This document shows positions 7,839 to 16,398 of a DNA stretch of 64,000 nt, piece after piece. Both the position numbers and the translations under genes were made by a program. How positions within the stretch are numbered: position 1 is the first letter of the stretch; every line of letters begins with the position of its first letter. The notes below the pieces were generated by a model, which saw only the letters and a program-made list of their open reading frames with translations, was not told where the DNA came from and did no database searches. This DNA is from Anaerotignum neopropionicum (GTDB lineage Bacteria; Bacillota; Clostridia; Lachnospirales; Anaerotignaceae), in assembly GCF_001571775.1 (NCBI RefSeq), contig NZ_LRVM01000002.1, positions 370,367-434,366 of the forward strand, read 5' to 3'.

Positions 7839-9005
7839 TTGATTTATTACCTCAAGCACAAAAATTTGAATGTATTGGAGATGGAAATAGACGAAGAAAC
7901 AAGCATAATTGTGAAGGTGCTCAATGTTGTAGAGGCGGAGCATATTCCCCTTGGAGTCCGTTTTGAGAATCAGAGTGTTGACAGAAGAACAATGAATCAT
8001 TGGTTTAAAAGCAGATGTATACCTGAAAACCGACAGAGCATTGACCGTGTACTTGAAGCGGTAGGTGAATTGAATACAGTTGGTTTGGCACTTAAATGCT
8101 ATGGGCTCAGCTTATCGGACTGCTACTGGATTTGCACCAAAAGTTCTGACCTTGATTTTGATAAAATTAATTTCTTTGAAAATGACTTTTCCAAGGATAT
8201 GGGAGAAATTTTGTTTGGCAAACAGCTGGACAGTTTCAGCTTAGTATCTCACGATAATACATCTGATGGCTGGTTGAAAAAGAAATGGATTATCTTAAAT
8301 GAAGATAGATACCTCCTAAAAGGAGCAAGCGGTGTGTTTAGGCAAGAGCCGTTTAATGAGAAAATAGCAGGAATGGTGATGGAAAAACTTCGTTTGCCAC
8401 ATGTGGAATATGAAGTGGTTTTTGAGGACGGAATGCCATACAGCCTGTGTAAAAACTTTCTCTCAAAGGATACAGAGCTAGTGTCTGCATGGAGCGTGTA
8501 CAGTCATTTCAAGAAACCAAATCACCTTTCTGCATATGAACATTTAATAGAATCCTACGAAAAAATAGGGATTACGAATGCAGTTGAAAACATAGAAAAA
8601 CTTCTGGTAACAGATTTCTTGATTGCTAACACTGACAGGCACATGAACAACTTTGGTATTGTGAGAAACAGTAATACTCTTGAGGTATTGGGGACGGCAC
8701 CTATCTTTGATAGCGGTACCTCTCTGTTTATGTCAATGCCAACCAAGGTAGAAGTTGATGATATAGAAAGCAAACCGTTTGCCAAGACCCATGAAAAACA
8801 GATAAAGCTAGTCAGTGATTTGCAGAAATTTGACGTTGAAAGTGTCCTTGAACTTAGAGAAGGAATCCGAACTAACCTTTCTCAAAATCCTTTTATGGAT
8901 GAGGAAAGAATTCATTTTGTTATTAGAAACTTTGAGCAAAGAGCGAAGCTGTTGCTAGAGCTTATGCAGGAACAGCGTCAGATGCAATCCCACAAAATGA
9001 TATAA
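7839..9005 (+). CDS. Long-form HipA-like kinase, copy 1
   Basis: 388 residues from TTG 7839 after TAGGTGAG. Residues 1-120 form an N-terminal region not seen in the short kinase upstream. The kinase core carries NTDRHMNNFG (D266, H268, N270, N271) and APIFDSGTSL (D291). It is clearly homologous over its whole length to the kinase at 13915-15162, sharing LSLSD, DNTSDGWLKKKW and FDSGTSL. No dedicated HipB-like gene is adjacent; the upstream partner is a DUF3846 gene. It is followed by a hairpin terminator at 9025-9052. Kinase fold likely; substrate and role unknown. Confidence 0.8.
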   Translation: MIYYLKHKNLNVLEMEIDEETSIIVKVLNVVEAEHIPLGVRFENQSVDRRTMNHWFKSRCIPENRQSIDRVLEAVGELNTVGLALKCYGLSLSDCYWICTKSSDLDFDKINFFENDFSKDMGEILFGKQLDSFSLVSHDNTSDGWLKKKWIILNEDRYLLKGASGVFRQEPFNEKIAGMVMEKLRLPHVEYEVVFEDGMPYSLCKNFLSKDTELVSAWSVYSHFKKPNHLSAYEHLIESYEKIGITNAVENIEKLLVTDFLIANTDRHMNNFGIVRNSNTLEVLGTAPIFDSGTSLFMSMPTKVEVDDIESKPFAKTHEKQIKLVSDLQKFDVESVLELREGIRTNLSQNPFMDEERIHFVIRNFEQRAKLLLELMQEQRQMQSHKMI

Positions 9006-9024
9006 AAACAGAAAAAGCTATGTG

Positions 9025-9052
9025 GCACATCGTATTATGCGGTGTGCTTTTT
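9025..9052 (+). terminator. Hairpin terminator after HipA-like copy 1
   Basis: GCACATCG (9025-9032) pairs with CGGTGTGC (9040-9047) with one T-G pair, followed by TTTTT. Confidence 0.55.
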
Positions 9053-9139
9053 GTTATGGCTTTAGCCTGGCTGAGTGCGCAAAGCGTGCGAAGTCAAAAA
9101 ACCACCCGCTATGCGGGTGCGCATCGATTGTTATACAAA

Positions 9140-9204
9140 AAAATCACCTTTCCGTTAGAATAGGAGTGTTCAAGCTACTATACCAACGAAGGAAAGGTGA
9201 TTTT
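9140..9204 (+). promoter_or_regulatory. Long inverted repeat hiding the tnpA ribosome site
   Basis: AAAATCACCTTTCC (9140-9153) and GGAAAGGTGATTTT (9191-9204) are a perfect 14-bp inverted repeat. The right arm contains the tnpA ribosome site (AAAGGTGA) and ends 1 nt before its ATG at 9206. In the mRNA this stem would block ribosome entry, the mechanism known for IS200-type elements. Confidence 0.8.
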
Positions 9205-9205
9205 A

Positions 9206-9661
9206 ATGGCCAATAAGGCAAATAGTTTATCTCATACTAGATGGATGTGCAAATACCACATAGTATTCACTCCAAAGTATAGACGAAAAGTAATTTATAA
9301 TCAATACAAAGAGGATATGCGAGATATATTGAAACAGCTGTGCACGTATAAAGGAGTAGAAATTATAGAGGGGCACATAATGTCAGATCATATTCATATG
9401 TTAGTGAGTATACCACCAAAGTATAGTGTTTCAAGCTTCATGGGATATTTAAAGGGAAAGAGTTCACGAATGATGTTTGATAAACATGCAAACCTGAAAT
9501 ATCTTTATGGAAACAGACATTTTTGGGCAGAGGGATATTATGTATCGACAGTCGGTTTAAACGAAGCAACAATAAAGAAATACATTCAGGAACAGGAAAG
9601 CCATGATATAGCAATGGATAAACTGAGTGTCAAAGAGTATAAAGACCCCTTTAAGGGGTAG
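9206..9661 (+). CDS. tnpA: IS200-type Y1 transposase TnpA
   Basis: A 151-residue single-strand DNA transposase starting at ATG 9206. The metal-binding HUH motif is DHIHML (H62, H64). The nucleophilic tyrosine is in ATIKKYIQEQ (Y126), with the downstream Q130. Length and motifs are normal for the family and there is no frameshift, so the enzyme may be active. Its ribosome site is sequestered in a hairpin. Confidence 0.95.
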   Translation: MANKANSLSHTRWMCKYHIVFTPKYRRKVIYNQYKEDMRDILKQLCTYKGVEIIEGHIMSDHIHMLVSIPPKYSVSSFMGYLKGKSSRMMFDKHANLKYLYGNRHFWAEGYYVSTVGLNEATIKKYIQEQESHDIAMDKLSVKEYKDPFKG

Positions 9662-9828
9662 CTTGTATTAACAACACCCTTTTAAGGGTTGCAACGAGTC
9701 AAGGGCTATAGGGCTTGAACAAAGTGAAAGCCAGCGTCTTTAGGCGCTGGCCGGTAACAGACCCTTATAGGGTCAGAGCAAACCACCCGTTGGACGGGTG
9801 GTCATGATTTTTTGGAAAGGAGTATCCA

Positions 9829-10083
9829 ATGAAAAAGGCAACTTTAACCATTACTTTTGAAAAGGAAAAACTGGATGCACTCACTTACTACATGGAAAAA
9901 AAGGATGTGAAATTGCAAGCAGAGCTTTCTGATACCATTCAGAAGCTCTATGAAAAGTATGTGCCACAGCCAACACGAGAGTATATAGAGGATAAACTGA
10001 AGTGTGAAAATATGCAAAGTAAGCCTAAAAAGATGGAAACAGCCAAGGTGAATGTTTCTCAAACAGTGAATGGCAATTCATAA
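9829..10083 (+). CDS. DUF6103-like small protein of conjugative elements
   Basis: 84 residues, ATG 9829 after GGAAAGGAGT. The beginning (KKATLTITFEKEKLDAL) and the helical middle (ELSDTIQKLYEKYVP, then REYIEDKL) match a small protein family that lies just before the MobC/relaxase genes in clostridial elements. The family name is recalled with moderate certainty. Function unknown; the place suggests a mobilisation accessory role. The gene follows the IS200 element directly. Confidence 0.6.
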   Translation: MKKATLTITFEKEKLDALTYYMEKKDVKLQAELSDTIQKLYEKYVPQPTREYIEDKLKCENMQSKPKKMETAKVNVSQTVNGNS

Positions 10084-10289
10084 GAAGGTGATATTCGCCG
10101 TTGTTGCCGATTGTGTGCCCTTGTGTGCCACTTTTGTTCCAAGGAGGGGTTGTAACACCATAACAAGAAAATGGGGGCGAATTTGGCAAGGTGTGAGAAA
10201 ATGGGAAATGCGATGAAAGCAGAACCCAAATCACATACAACATCGCAAATCTTAAGTGACCCCACCCATTGATTTAGGTGCAGGATAAA

Positions 10290-10347
10290 GAGAGGTGGTC
10301 GCAAGCGGCCGCCTCTCGGTCACAAAGCTCGGCAGTGCCGAGCTTTT
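10290..10347 (+). other. Candidate origin of transfer: two adjacent hairpins before MobC/MobP
   Basis: In the 394-bp gap between 10084 and 10477 two stem-loops lie side by side: 10290-10301 with 10306-10317 (12 bp, two G-T pairs, loop CAAG), and 10324-10333 with 10337-10346 (AAAGCTCGGC / GCCGAGCTTT, perfect). The octamer AGGTGGTC occurs inside the first hairpin (10293), at about 10361 and at about 10437. Hairpins plus short direct repeats immediately upstream of a MobC-like gene and relaxase are what an oriT looks like. The second hairpin followed by TTTT could also terminate transcription. Confidence 0.5.
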
Positions 10348-10477
10348 CTCGAATACCGTTAGGTGGTCGAAAAACAGACTTTGTGATGCTTAGGTAGTCT
10401 GCAATCAATGAAAAGACCGTGATTACGGCATTTACAAGGTGGTCAGAGAGGTGGTATTGACCTTTGGGGGTGATATT

Positions 10478-10900
10478 TTGAAAGAACCGCAAAACAAAAA
10501 TAAGAAACGGACAGCGGTTTGGCTGTATCCGGATACCTTTGAAAAGATGGATGTTTTATTGAAAGAAGATAACTGCAATAACCGTAGTGAGTTTATTGAA
10601 AGAGCATTGACTTTTTATATGGGATATTTGGTTAGTAATCAAAGTACAGATTATCTTTCCAAAATTTTGCTTGGAGCAATTCAAGGCACACTGCGAGAAA
10701 CAGAAAATCGTCAATCAGCAAACCTCTTTCGTTTGTCGGTAGAGATGAGTATGATGATGAACATTTTTGCCGCAGGTCTTGAAATCAGTGATGAAGATTT
10801 GCGAAAGCTTCGTGGCAGATGTGTCACAGAAGTCAAAAGAAATAAAGGCAGAATTAATATGGAGGATGCAATAAAGTATCAAATGGGTATTGAGGAATAA
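10478..10900 (+). CDS. MobC-like ribbon-helix-helix relaxosome protein
   Basis: 140 residues from TTG 10478, placed after GGGGGTGATAT; the frame is open from 10439, but the upstream GTG has no suitable site. The N-terminal part (RTAVWLYPDTFEKMDVLL, then NNRSEFIERALTFYMGYL) has the beta strand and two helices of a ribbon-helix-helix DNA-binding domain, and the rest is helical. It precedes the relaxase by 17 bp and likely binds the hairpin/direct-repeat region upstream to help nicking. Family is clear; binding site inferred. Confidence 0.78.
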   Translation: MKEPQNKNKKRTAVWLYPDTFEKMDVLLKEDNCNNRSEFIERALTFYMGYLVSNQSTDYLSKILLGAIQGTLRETENRQSANLFRLSVEMSMMMNIFAAGLEISDEDLRKLRGRCVTEVKRNKGRINMEDAIKYQMGIEE

Positions 10901-10917
10901 AAAGAAGGGAGATTTTT

Positions 10918-11616
10918 ATGCCAAGGATAATTTTCAAGTGTCCATATCTCAAAGGTGGAGATAATACAGTTCACCTATCCAATCTTGTAAGTTACATTGC
11001 CACAAGAGATGGTGTGCAGAAATTTAATGAGAAACATAAAAATCTTCCTTCCACAAAAAAACAGGAGCATCTCATTGCAGATATTATAAAAGAATTTCCG
11101 AATACTAGAAATCTGTTTGAGTATGAAGATTACATTGCAAGCAAAACCATTGAAAACGCTTCGGATTTCATCTCCATAGCATTAGAACACAACCTTGATA
11201 TAGTGGCAAAAAAAGAAAACTATGTGGACTACATTGCCAATCGTCCGAGAGTAGAAAAGTTATCTTCCCATGGTTTGTTTACAAGCGGAGATGATGAAAT
11301 TATTCTCAGCAAGGTTGCTGATGAAGTATCCAATCATCAAGGGAATGTATGGACACCTATCATATCACTTAGGCGAGAAGATGCTGTCGTTACAGGTTTT
11401 GAACATGTAGAAAACTGGAAAGATTTTTTATCACACTATGCGCCAACCATTGCTGAAAATTTGAAAATACCAATAGGAGACTTTAGGTGGTACGCAGCTT
11501 TTCATAATGAGAGCCATCACCCACATATTCACATGATTTGTTACCGCTACGGCTCAAAATTACGGCAATCACATCTATATCTTTTCCAAAAAGATTATCA
11601 TTCACTCCACCCTTAA
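10918..11616 (+). pseudogene. MobP3-type relaxase, truncated just after the metal-binding motif
   Basis: The N-terminal nickase part of a MobP relaxase: KCPYLKGGDNTVHLSNLVSYI at the start, then the three-histidine metal motif ESHHPHIHMICY. After residue about 208 the family sequence stops and the frame runs through unrelated DNA for about 24 codons to a stop. The missing remainder would hold the linker and C-terminal domain. Sequence on the + strand after about 11537 belongs to another gene in another frame, so a deletion or recombination has fused two loci here. Transfer function is probably lost. Confidence 0.85.
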
Positions 11617-12570
11617 AATCAGTGTAGAAGCGGATAAAATTGCTCACACGGATAAAACCTTTACCGTCAAAACCACGCTTTCAGATAACGTTACACAGCA
11701 GCTTAACTGGCATATTTTCAAAGATGGCAAGGAAATCAAGTGGCAGGACGCTGTAACCGGTACACTCACCAATGCGGGCGGCTCTATTCAAATTAAGGAA
11801 AAGGGTAGCTATACCATCAAAGCAACTGCTTTTGATGAAACCAGCCGTGAGTTTTCTGGTAAAGCAGATATTACCGTATATCCTGTAATTGAGATCGAGG
11901 TACAGGCTCCTAAAATTGCCCATACTGATACGCCAATTACCTTGGAGGTGAACACCAAGGAGTTAGGAGATATCTCGCTCGTTTGGACAGTTACCAAGGA
12001 CGGCAAAGAGATCCCGCTTTCTGATTGTTTTATTGGAACGCTCACTGATGCAGGCAGCTCTATCCGGTTCTTAGAAAAAGGCAGCTACACGCTAACTGCC
12101 ACAGCCACTGATAAGGCAGGCAGATGTTTTGCCGCAAAAGCGGAAATTACAATCTTTCCTGTTGCTGCCTTTGATTTTACTCTGCCAGCAACCACGCATA
12201 CCGATAAAACGGTTGAAGTTTTGGTAAAGTCCTCTGAATTACAGGATATGATTGCCGAATGGACGGTCATCAAAGACGGCAAAATCGTGAAGCCTACCGC
12301 AGTGATAGAGGGAACGCTGAATAATGAGGGTGGGTCCATTTGCTTTACGCAGAAAGGGACTTATACCCTCAAAGCAACGCTCACCGATACAACATCAAAA
12401 CAGGTGCGTGGGATCAGCTGGACTACGGAACCACGAGCAATGGCATTTCCTTTACCAGAGCACTGACCGCAGGCACTTATTCCAAGCTGGAAATGTATTA
12501 TTATACCAATCATTCATGCATGTATAACAAATCCAACATCACTTACACGGTGGAATATTATTTTGAGTAA
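11537..12570 (+). pseudogene. Remnant of a large surface protein with tandem Ig-like repeats
   Basis: From 11537 an open frame encodes three successive copies of a roughly 85-95-residue beta-rich repeat. Each has an AHTDK or THTDK opening, W..(I/V).KDGK, GTL.(N/D).G.SI and KG(S/T)YT(I/L/V).A(T) motifs (units near 11620-11900, 11905-12165 and 12170-12400). At about 12400 homology moves to the +1 frame, where the last 57 residues (TGAWDQLDYGTTSNGISF onward) look like the natural C-terminus. The gene therefore lacks its beginning and has an internal junction or frameshift. The repeats resemble bacterial Ig-like domains of cell-surface proteins. Not functional as it stands. Confidence 0.65.
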
Positions 12571-12582
12571 GGAGGAGGCACT

Positions 12583-13278
12583 ATGCAAGGATTTCTAAAA
12601 CCCTATCAGGTAGAACAGATTAAGAAAAAGTATCCTGTCGGCACCAAAATTCAGCTTGACCATATGGACGGTGAGAGAGATATGCCGGACGGTTTGTTGG
12701 GCGAAGTAAAATACGTGGACGATCAAGGGCAGCTCCATATGAAATGGCAGAATGGAAGAAATTTGGCACTTGTACCAAATTTGGACAGTTTCCATATTTT
12801 GCGGGAAGCCGAGAATGAAAATAGTGAAAATGACGAGTGCCCGGATGGCTGCATTCGGGTACTTGTGGTGGAGCCGCATAAAAATCCCTATGTGTCCACA
12901 GTCAAAAATGATTACAGGGCGATGCAGGAGCTGGTAGGTGGATGCATAGAGTTTGTGCCATTGTCAGAGCTAAACTGCCACCTCTACTGCAATGACGAAG
13001 GTAAGCTGAATGGATTAACCGGAAACCGCCGAATGGATAATGGCGACATTATCTGCGGCACATTTTTTATCTGCACTGATGACGGAGAGGGTAACGACGC
13101 TTCCCTTTCCAATGAGCAGATTACTTATTTCAGCAACCGCTTTCATGAGCCGGAGTTTTATTCTAATACAGAAGCCCACAGCTTTGCCATGGAAGTCGGG
13201 TATGCAGATAGTAAAGAAGAATTTCTCCGTATGCTGGGGATCGTGCCTGAAGCTGATGAAAATGATTTTGAACGATAA
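12583..13278 (+). CDS. DUF4314-DUF3846 two-domain protein
   Basis: 231 residues, ATG 12583 after AAGGAGGAGG. Residues about 8-72 match DUF4314 (YPVGTKIQLDHMDG, GLLGEVKYVDDQGQLHMKWQNG, LVPNLDSFHIL). Residues about 85-205 match DUF3846 (GGCIEFVPL, NDEGKLNGLTGNRR, DIICGTFFICTDD). Both are small domains of unknown function common in conjugative elements. It ends in ENDFER, a tail shared with the next three genes. It begins an apparent operon with 13288 and is richer in G+C than the genes before 11.5 kb. Confidence 0.75.
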   Translation: MQGFLKPYQVEQIKKKYPVGTKIQLDHMDGERDMPDGLLGEVKYVDDQGQLHMKWQNGRNLALVPNLDSFHILREAENENSENDECPDGCIRVLVVEPHKNPYVSTVKNDYRAMQELVGGCIEFVPLSELNCHLYCNDEGKLNGLTGNRRMDNGDIICGTFFICTDDGEGNDASLSNEQITYFSNRFHEPEFYSNTEAHSFAMEVGYADSKEEFLRMLGIVPEADENDFER

Positions 13279-13287
13279 GGAGCGAAT

Positions 13288-13830
13288 ATGGAACAAGACA
13301 AAACCAGTATTTATGTGGATTACTTAAATCAAAAGGTGCTTCCCGCCATTAACTATGACCGTTTGCAGGCATCCTATGGCACACAGGACAAAGATTATGC
13401 CAAGGCAGTATTGCATCTGCTCCATCAGGCAATGGTCCATTGCTATGGCACGGATTATCTGACGGAGGGAGTAACCGATTATGTTATGGTTCCCGGTGTG
13501 GTGCAGTCCAAAGAAAAAGGAAATCTCTGCATTGCCCTTTTGGAACTTGACCTGACTTCCTCCGGGGAACATTACGAAACTAAGTTCCTGACCGGGTATG
13601 GTATCTTGCCCCAAAGCGATCCTGAACTGCCGGATCACATTCGTGCCTATATTCGGGATACCTTTATTCCCTATGATTACGGCTATACGGCAGCCATCCC
13701 AAGCGATATTCATGTAAATAAAAGCAGTCTGCCGGAAGCCGTCAGGGAGATGCTTTCCACCTTTCAGAATCATGTGGCTATATTAGAAAGTGCACCGGAA
13801 ATGTCGGAACAGGAAGAATTAGAGCGATAG
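13288..13830 (+). CDS. Conserved conjugative-element protein of unknown function
   Basis: 180 residues, ATG 13288 after AAGGAGCG, 9 bp downstream of the DUF4314-DUF3846 gene. I do not recognise a named domain with confidence. The protein is soluble, mixed alpha/beta, with an N-terminal helical segment and a central strand-rich part (GNLCIALLELDLTSS). No membrane segment and no cysteine motif. It ends in EELER, matching the tails of its neighbours. It probably shares an operon and a function with the DUF3846 gene. Confidence 0.6.
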   Translation: MEQDKTSIYVDYLNQKVLPAINYDRLQASYGTQDKDYAKAVLHLLHQAMVHCYGTDYLTEGVTDYVMVPGVVQSKEKGNLCIALLELDLTSSGEHYETKFLTGYGILPQSDPELPDHIRAYIRDTFIPYDYGYTAAIPSDIHVNKSSLPEAVREMLSTFQNHVAILESAPEMSEQEELER

Positions 13831-13858
13831 CTGTCCTGAAAAATTCATAAATACTACG

Positions 13859-13887
13859 TTGAAAATGACGCCGTTATTTGGTATAAT
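13859..13887 (+). promoter_or_regulatory. Promoter for HipA-like copy 2
   Basis: TTGAAA (13859-13864), 17 bp, TATAAT (13882-13887) with an extended TG one base before the -10. It lies 27 bp before the ATG at 13915 and gives the kinase its own start of transcription. Confidence 0.75.
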
Positions 13888-13914
13888 TTTAAGTTAAGAG
13901 TAGGAGATGATGAA

Positions 13915-15162
13915 ATGGCAGATGGCATGAAACGATATATACTGATGCACAAAAATATTTCGGTAGCCGATATAGAGCTGGATGAAGCGTCCAGCGCGAT
14001 TTCTGCTATCGGCCATATCTATGAAGCACCCCATGTACCGGTGGGTATTTCAGTGAAAAAAGGCGTAATAGACCGCAGTGCGCTGAACGAATGGTGGCGT
14101 GGGCGTGCAATTCCTGCAAGCCGTGCCGGAATTAAAAATGCACTGACGGAATTGAATCTGTCTACAACACAAAAGCTGCTGGAAAAATGCCTTGGTTTAA
14201 GCCTTTCCGACCAGTATTGGATCTGTCCGGCTGATTCTGGCATTCAGTGGTCACAGGTAAACTTCTTTGACAATCCTTTTTCGGAGGATGTGGGAAATAT
14301 CTTGTTTGGACAGGGTTCCTCCAATGACCATATGAGCCTGATGTCCCCGGATAACACTTCGGATGGCTGGCTCAAGAAAAAATGGAAGATTATAGACGGA
14401 AAACGCTGCCTGATCAAGGGTGGAAGCGGTGCGACCCAGCAGGAGCCATATAACGAGGTGATGGCTGGGAAAATCATGGAACGGCTTGGGATTCCCCATG
14501 TTCCCTATACTCTGCTTACAGAGGATGAGTATCCTTACAGCGTATGTGAAGATTTCATCACACCGCAGACAGAACTGATCTCCGCATGGTATGTGATGCA
14601 GACGGAGAAAAAGCCGAACCATGTGTCGATCTATCAGCATTACCTTGATTGCTGTGAAAAGCTTGGTATCTCCGGTATGAAGGAAGCCCTCGACCGGATG
14701 ATGGTGCTTGATTACCTGATTGTTAATGAAGACCGGCACCAGAATAACTTCGGTGTAGTAAGAAATGCGGAAACCCTTGAATATCTTGGAGCTGCTCCCA
14801 TATTTGACAGCGGAACATCACTTTGGTTTGATAAGCCCATTTCTATGATTGGCTCGAAAGCAAAGCTATCCTGCAAACCTTTTAAGAATAACCATGAGGA
14901 GCAGATCAAGCTGGTAAGTTCCTTTGACTGGCTGAACCTGAACGCACTTTATGATATTGACGAGGAACTGCGGGAGCTGATGAGAGGGTCCATGTTTATA
15001 GATATCGCCCGGTGCGATGCACTGTGCTTTGCCCTTCGGGAGAGAGTGGAACTACTCTCAGAAGTGGTAAATACCCATAGAACATGGATTCCGGTAGATG
15101 ACCATCGTAGTGATGTGGCCGAGGATACTGCTTACAGCGGTAAAGAAGATTTAGAACGATAA
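13915..15162 (+). CDS. Long-form HipA-like kinase, copy 2
   Basis: 415 residues, ATG 13915 after TAGGAGATGATGA. The kinase core has NEDRHQNNFG (D273, H275, N278) and APIFDSGTSL. It is homologous along its length to the kinase at 7839-9005, including the roughly 120-residue N-terminal extension that the short HipA-like protein lacks. It differs in higher G+C and an added acidic tail ending in KEDLER. A strong promoter precedes it and a 13-bp-stem terminator follows. Kinase family likely; substrate unknown. Confidence 0.8.
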   Translation: MADGMKRYILMHKNISVADIELDEASSAISAIGHIYEAPHVPVGISVKKGVIDRSALNEWWRGRAIPASRAGIKNALTELNLSTTQKLLEKCLGLSLSDQYWICPADSGIQWSQVNFFDNPFSEDVGNILFGQGSSNDHMSLMSPDNTSDGWLKKKWKIIDGKRCLIKGGSGATQQEPYNEVMAGKIMERLGIPHVPYTLLTEDEYPYSVCEDFITPQTELISAWYVMQTEKKPNHVSIYQHYLDCCEKLGISGMKEALDRMMVLDYLIVNEDRHQNNFGVVRNAETLEYLGAAPIFDSGTSLWFDKPISMIGSKAKLSCKPFKNNHEEQIKLVSSFDWLNLNALYDIDEELRELMRGSMFIDIARCDALCFALRERVELLSEVVNTHRTWIPVDDHRSDVAEDTAYSGKEDLER

Positions 15163-15184
15163 CAGAATACTAGCTAACTAAAAG

Positions 15185-15230
15185 TGCCCCCTGAAAGCGG
15201 ATTGAAACTGCTTTCAGGGGGCATTTTTGC
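15185..15230 (+). terminator. Strong rho-independent terminator
   Basis: GCCCCCTGAAAGC (15186-15198) and GCTTTCAGGGGGC (15210-15222) form a perfect 13-bp stem, extended by one T-A pair and followed by TTTTTG. Confidence 0.92.
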
Positions 15231-15252
15231 GTTTGAATGGAGGTGACAACCC

Positions 15253-16272
15253 ATGCGTACATCGTCAAAGCCTATGCCATTTACGGAAGAACAGATGAAG
15301 CAGGTCTTTGACACCAATATCATTGACTTCGCCGTGCAAAATGGTTTTCAGATTGAAAAAGGTGATAACTATACCGTTCATGTGAAGAACAGCGGTGGAC
15401 TGTTTCTGTTTAACCATGGGCGCGGTTACTACTGTTTTTCTACACAGACCAAGGGTAATATCGTGGATTTTGCAAAGGAATATTTGGGTGCATCGGATTT
15501 CAAAAGTGCAGCAGAACTGATTTTGGGCTGCCGTGCCTATGAGGGATTGTCTCCTTTGGTACAACCCGTTGAAAAAGGTCCCAAGGGCGATCTTGTGCTA
15601 CCACCCAAAGACAAGAGTTTTGACCGTACTATCGCCTACTTGACCCATACTCGTGGTATTGATAAGGAAATTGTCTACGCCATGATTGCGGAGGGGAAAG
15701 TGTATGGAGCAAGGACGGAAAAAAACGGTTATACATTCCATAACTGTGCCTTTGTAGGTTATGACGAAACAGGCAAACCTCGGTATTGTGCACTCAGAGC
15801 GCCCAGCTCTGACAGTAAGTTCCGGCAGGATGTAGAAAACTCCGATAAGACCTATGGCTTCTGTATGCAAGGGCGTTCTAACCGGGTGTATGAGTTTGAG
15901 GCTCCCATTGATGCCATGAGCCATGCTACCTTGTGTAAACTCCACGGCATTGATTGGCGAGAGGATCATCGGGTTGCCGAGGGATGTCTGTCAGATAAGG
16001 CTCTTTACCGCTATTTGCAGCACCATCCGGAGATTGAGGAAATTGTGTTTTGCTATGATAACGATGTGGACGGCAAAGACGCCAAGGGTCAGCCCCATAA
16101 CCATGGGCAGATTCAGGCGGAAATTTCTGCTGAAACCTATGTGGATTTGGGCTATAAAACCATGATACAGACTCCCAACAACAAGGACTTCAACGACGAT
16201 TTGACCGAATTTCGCAAGTTTATGGCGCAGGCTCCTGCATTGCAGGCATTCAATGATGAAATAGAGCGGTAA
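15253..16272 (+). CDS. DUF3991/Toprim primase-like protein
   Basis: 339 residues, ATG 15253 after GGAGGTGACAACCC. The N-terminal part (residues about 15-90) resembles the zinc-less start of mobile-element primases (VKNSGGLFLFNHGRGYYCFSTQTKGNIVDF). The middle is DUF3991 (YLTHTRGIDKEIVYAMI). The C-terminal part is a Toprim fold: E..IDAMS near residue 216 and FCYDNDVDGKDAKG near 262 hold the acidic metal ligands. Such proteins are thought to prime or process DNA during element transfer. It ends in NDEIER. It is the last recognisable gene of the first conjugative element. Confidence 0.8.
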   Translation: MRTSSKPMPFTEEQMKQVFDTNIIDFAVQNGFQIEKGDNYTVHVKNSGGLFLFNHGRGYYCFSTQTKGNIVDFAKEYLGASDFKSAAELILGCRAYEGLSPLVQPVEKGPKGDLVLPPKDKSFDRTIAYLTHTRGIDKEIVYAMIAEGKVYGARTEKNGYTFHNCAFVGYDETGKPRYCALRAPSSDSKFRQDVENSDKTYGFCMQGRSNRVYEFEAPIDAMSHATLCKLHGIDWREDHRVAEGCLSDKALYRYLQHHPEIEEIVFCYDNDVDGKDAKGQPHNHGQIQAEISAETYVDLGYKTMIQTPNNKDFNDDLTEFRKFMAQAPALQAFNDEIER

Positions 16273-16398
16273 TGCATTAACAGTTCCCATCTACATTTGG
16301 ATCGATAAATAATCATATATACCAGATTCAATAAACTTCAAGATGAATATAATACAGTAATATTAATTAAGAGAGCAAACCGTGGGAGGAGAAGTGAT

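Larger units (their letters stand above)
9100..9805 (+). mobile_element. IS200/IS605-family insertion sequence (tnpA only)
   Basis: The left end holds a subterminal hairpin (CCACCCGC / GCGGGTG, 9102-9119). The right end holds a matching one (CCACCCGT / ACGGGTGG, 9783-9801), both preceded by an A-rich AACC motif. Such imperfect palindromes, recognised as single strands by TnpA, define this family. Between the transposase and the right hairpin are three further stem-loops (near 9674-9690, 9730-9751 and 9759-9774). There is no tnpB. Exact ends are uncertain because these elements make no target duplication. Confidence 0.8.

Noticed and set aside
14251..14739. Minus-strand open frame of 162 codons opposite HipA-like copy 2
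   Set aside because: It lies fully inside a gene with clear kinase motifs and has no ribosome site or recognisable protein sequence.
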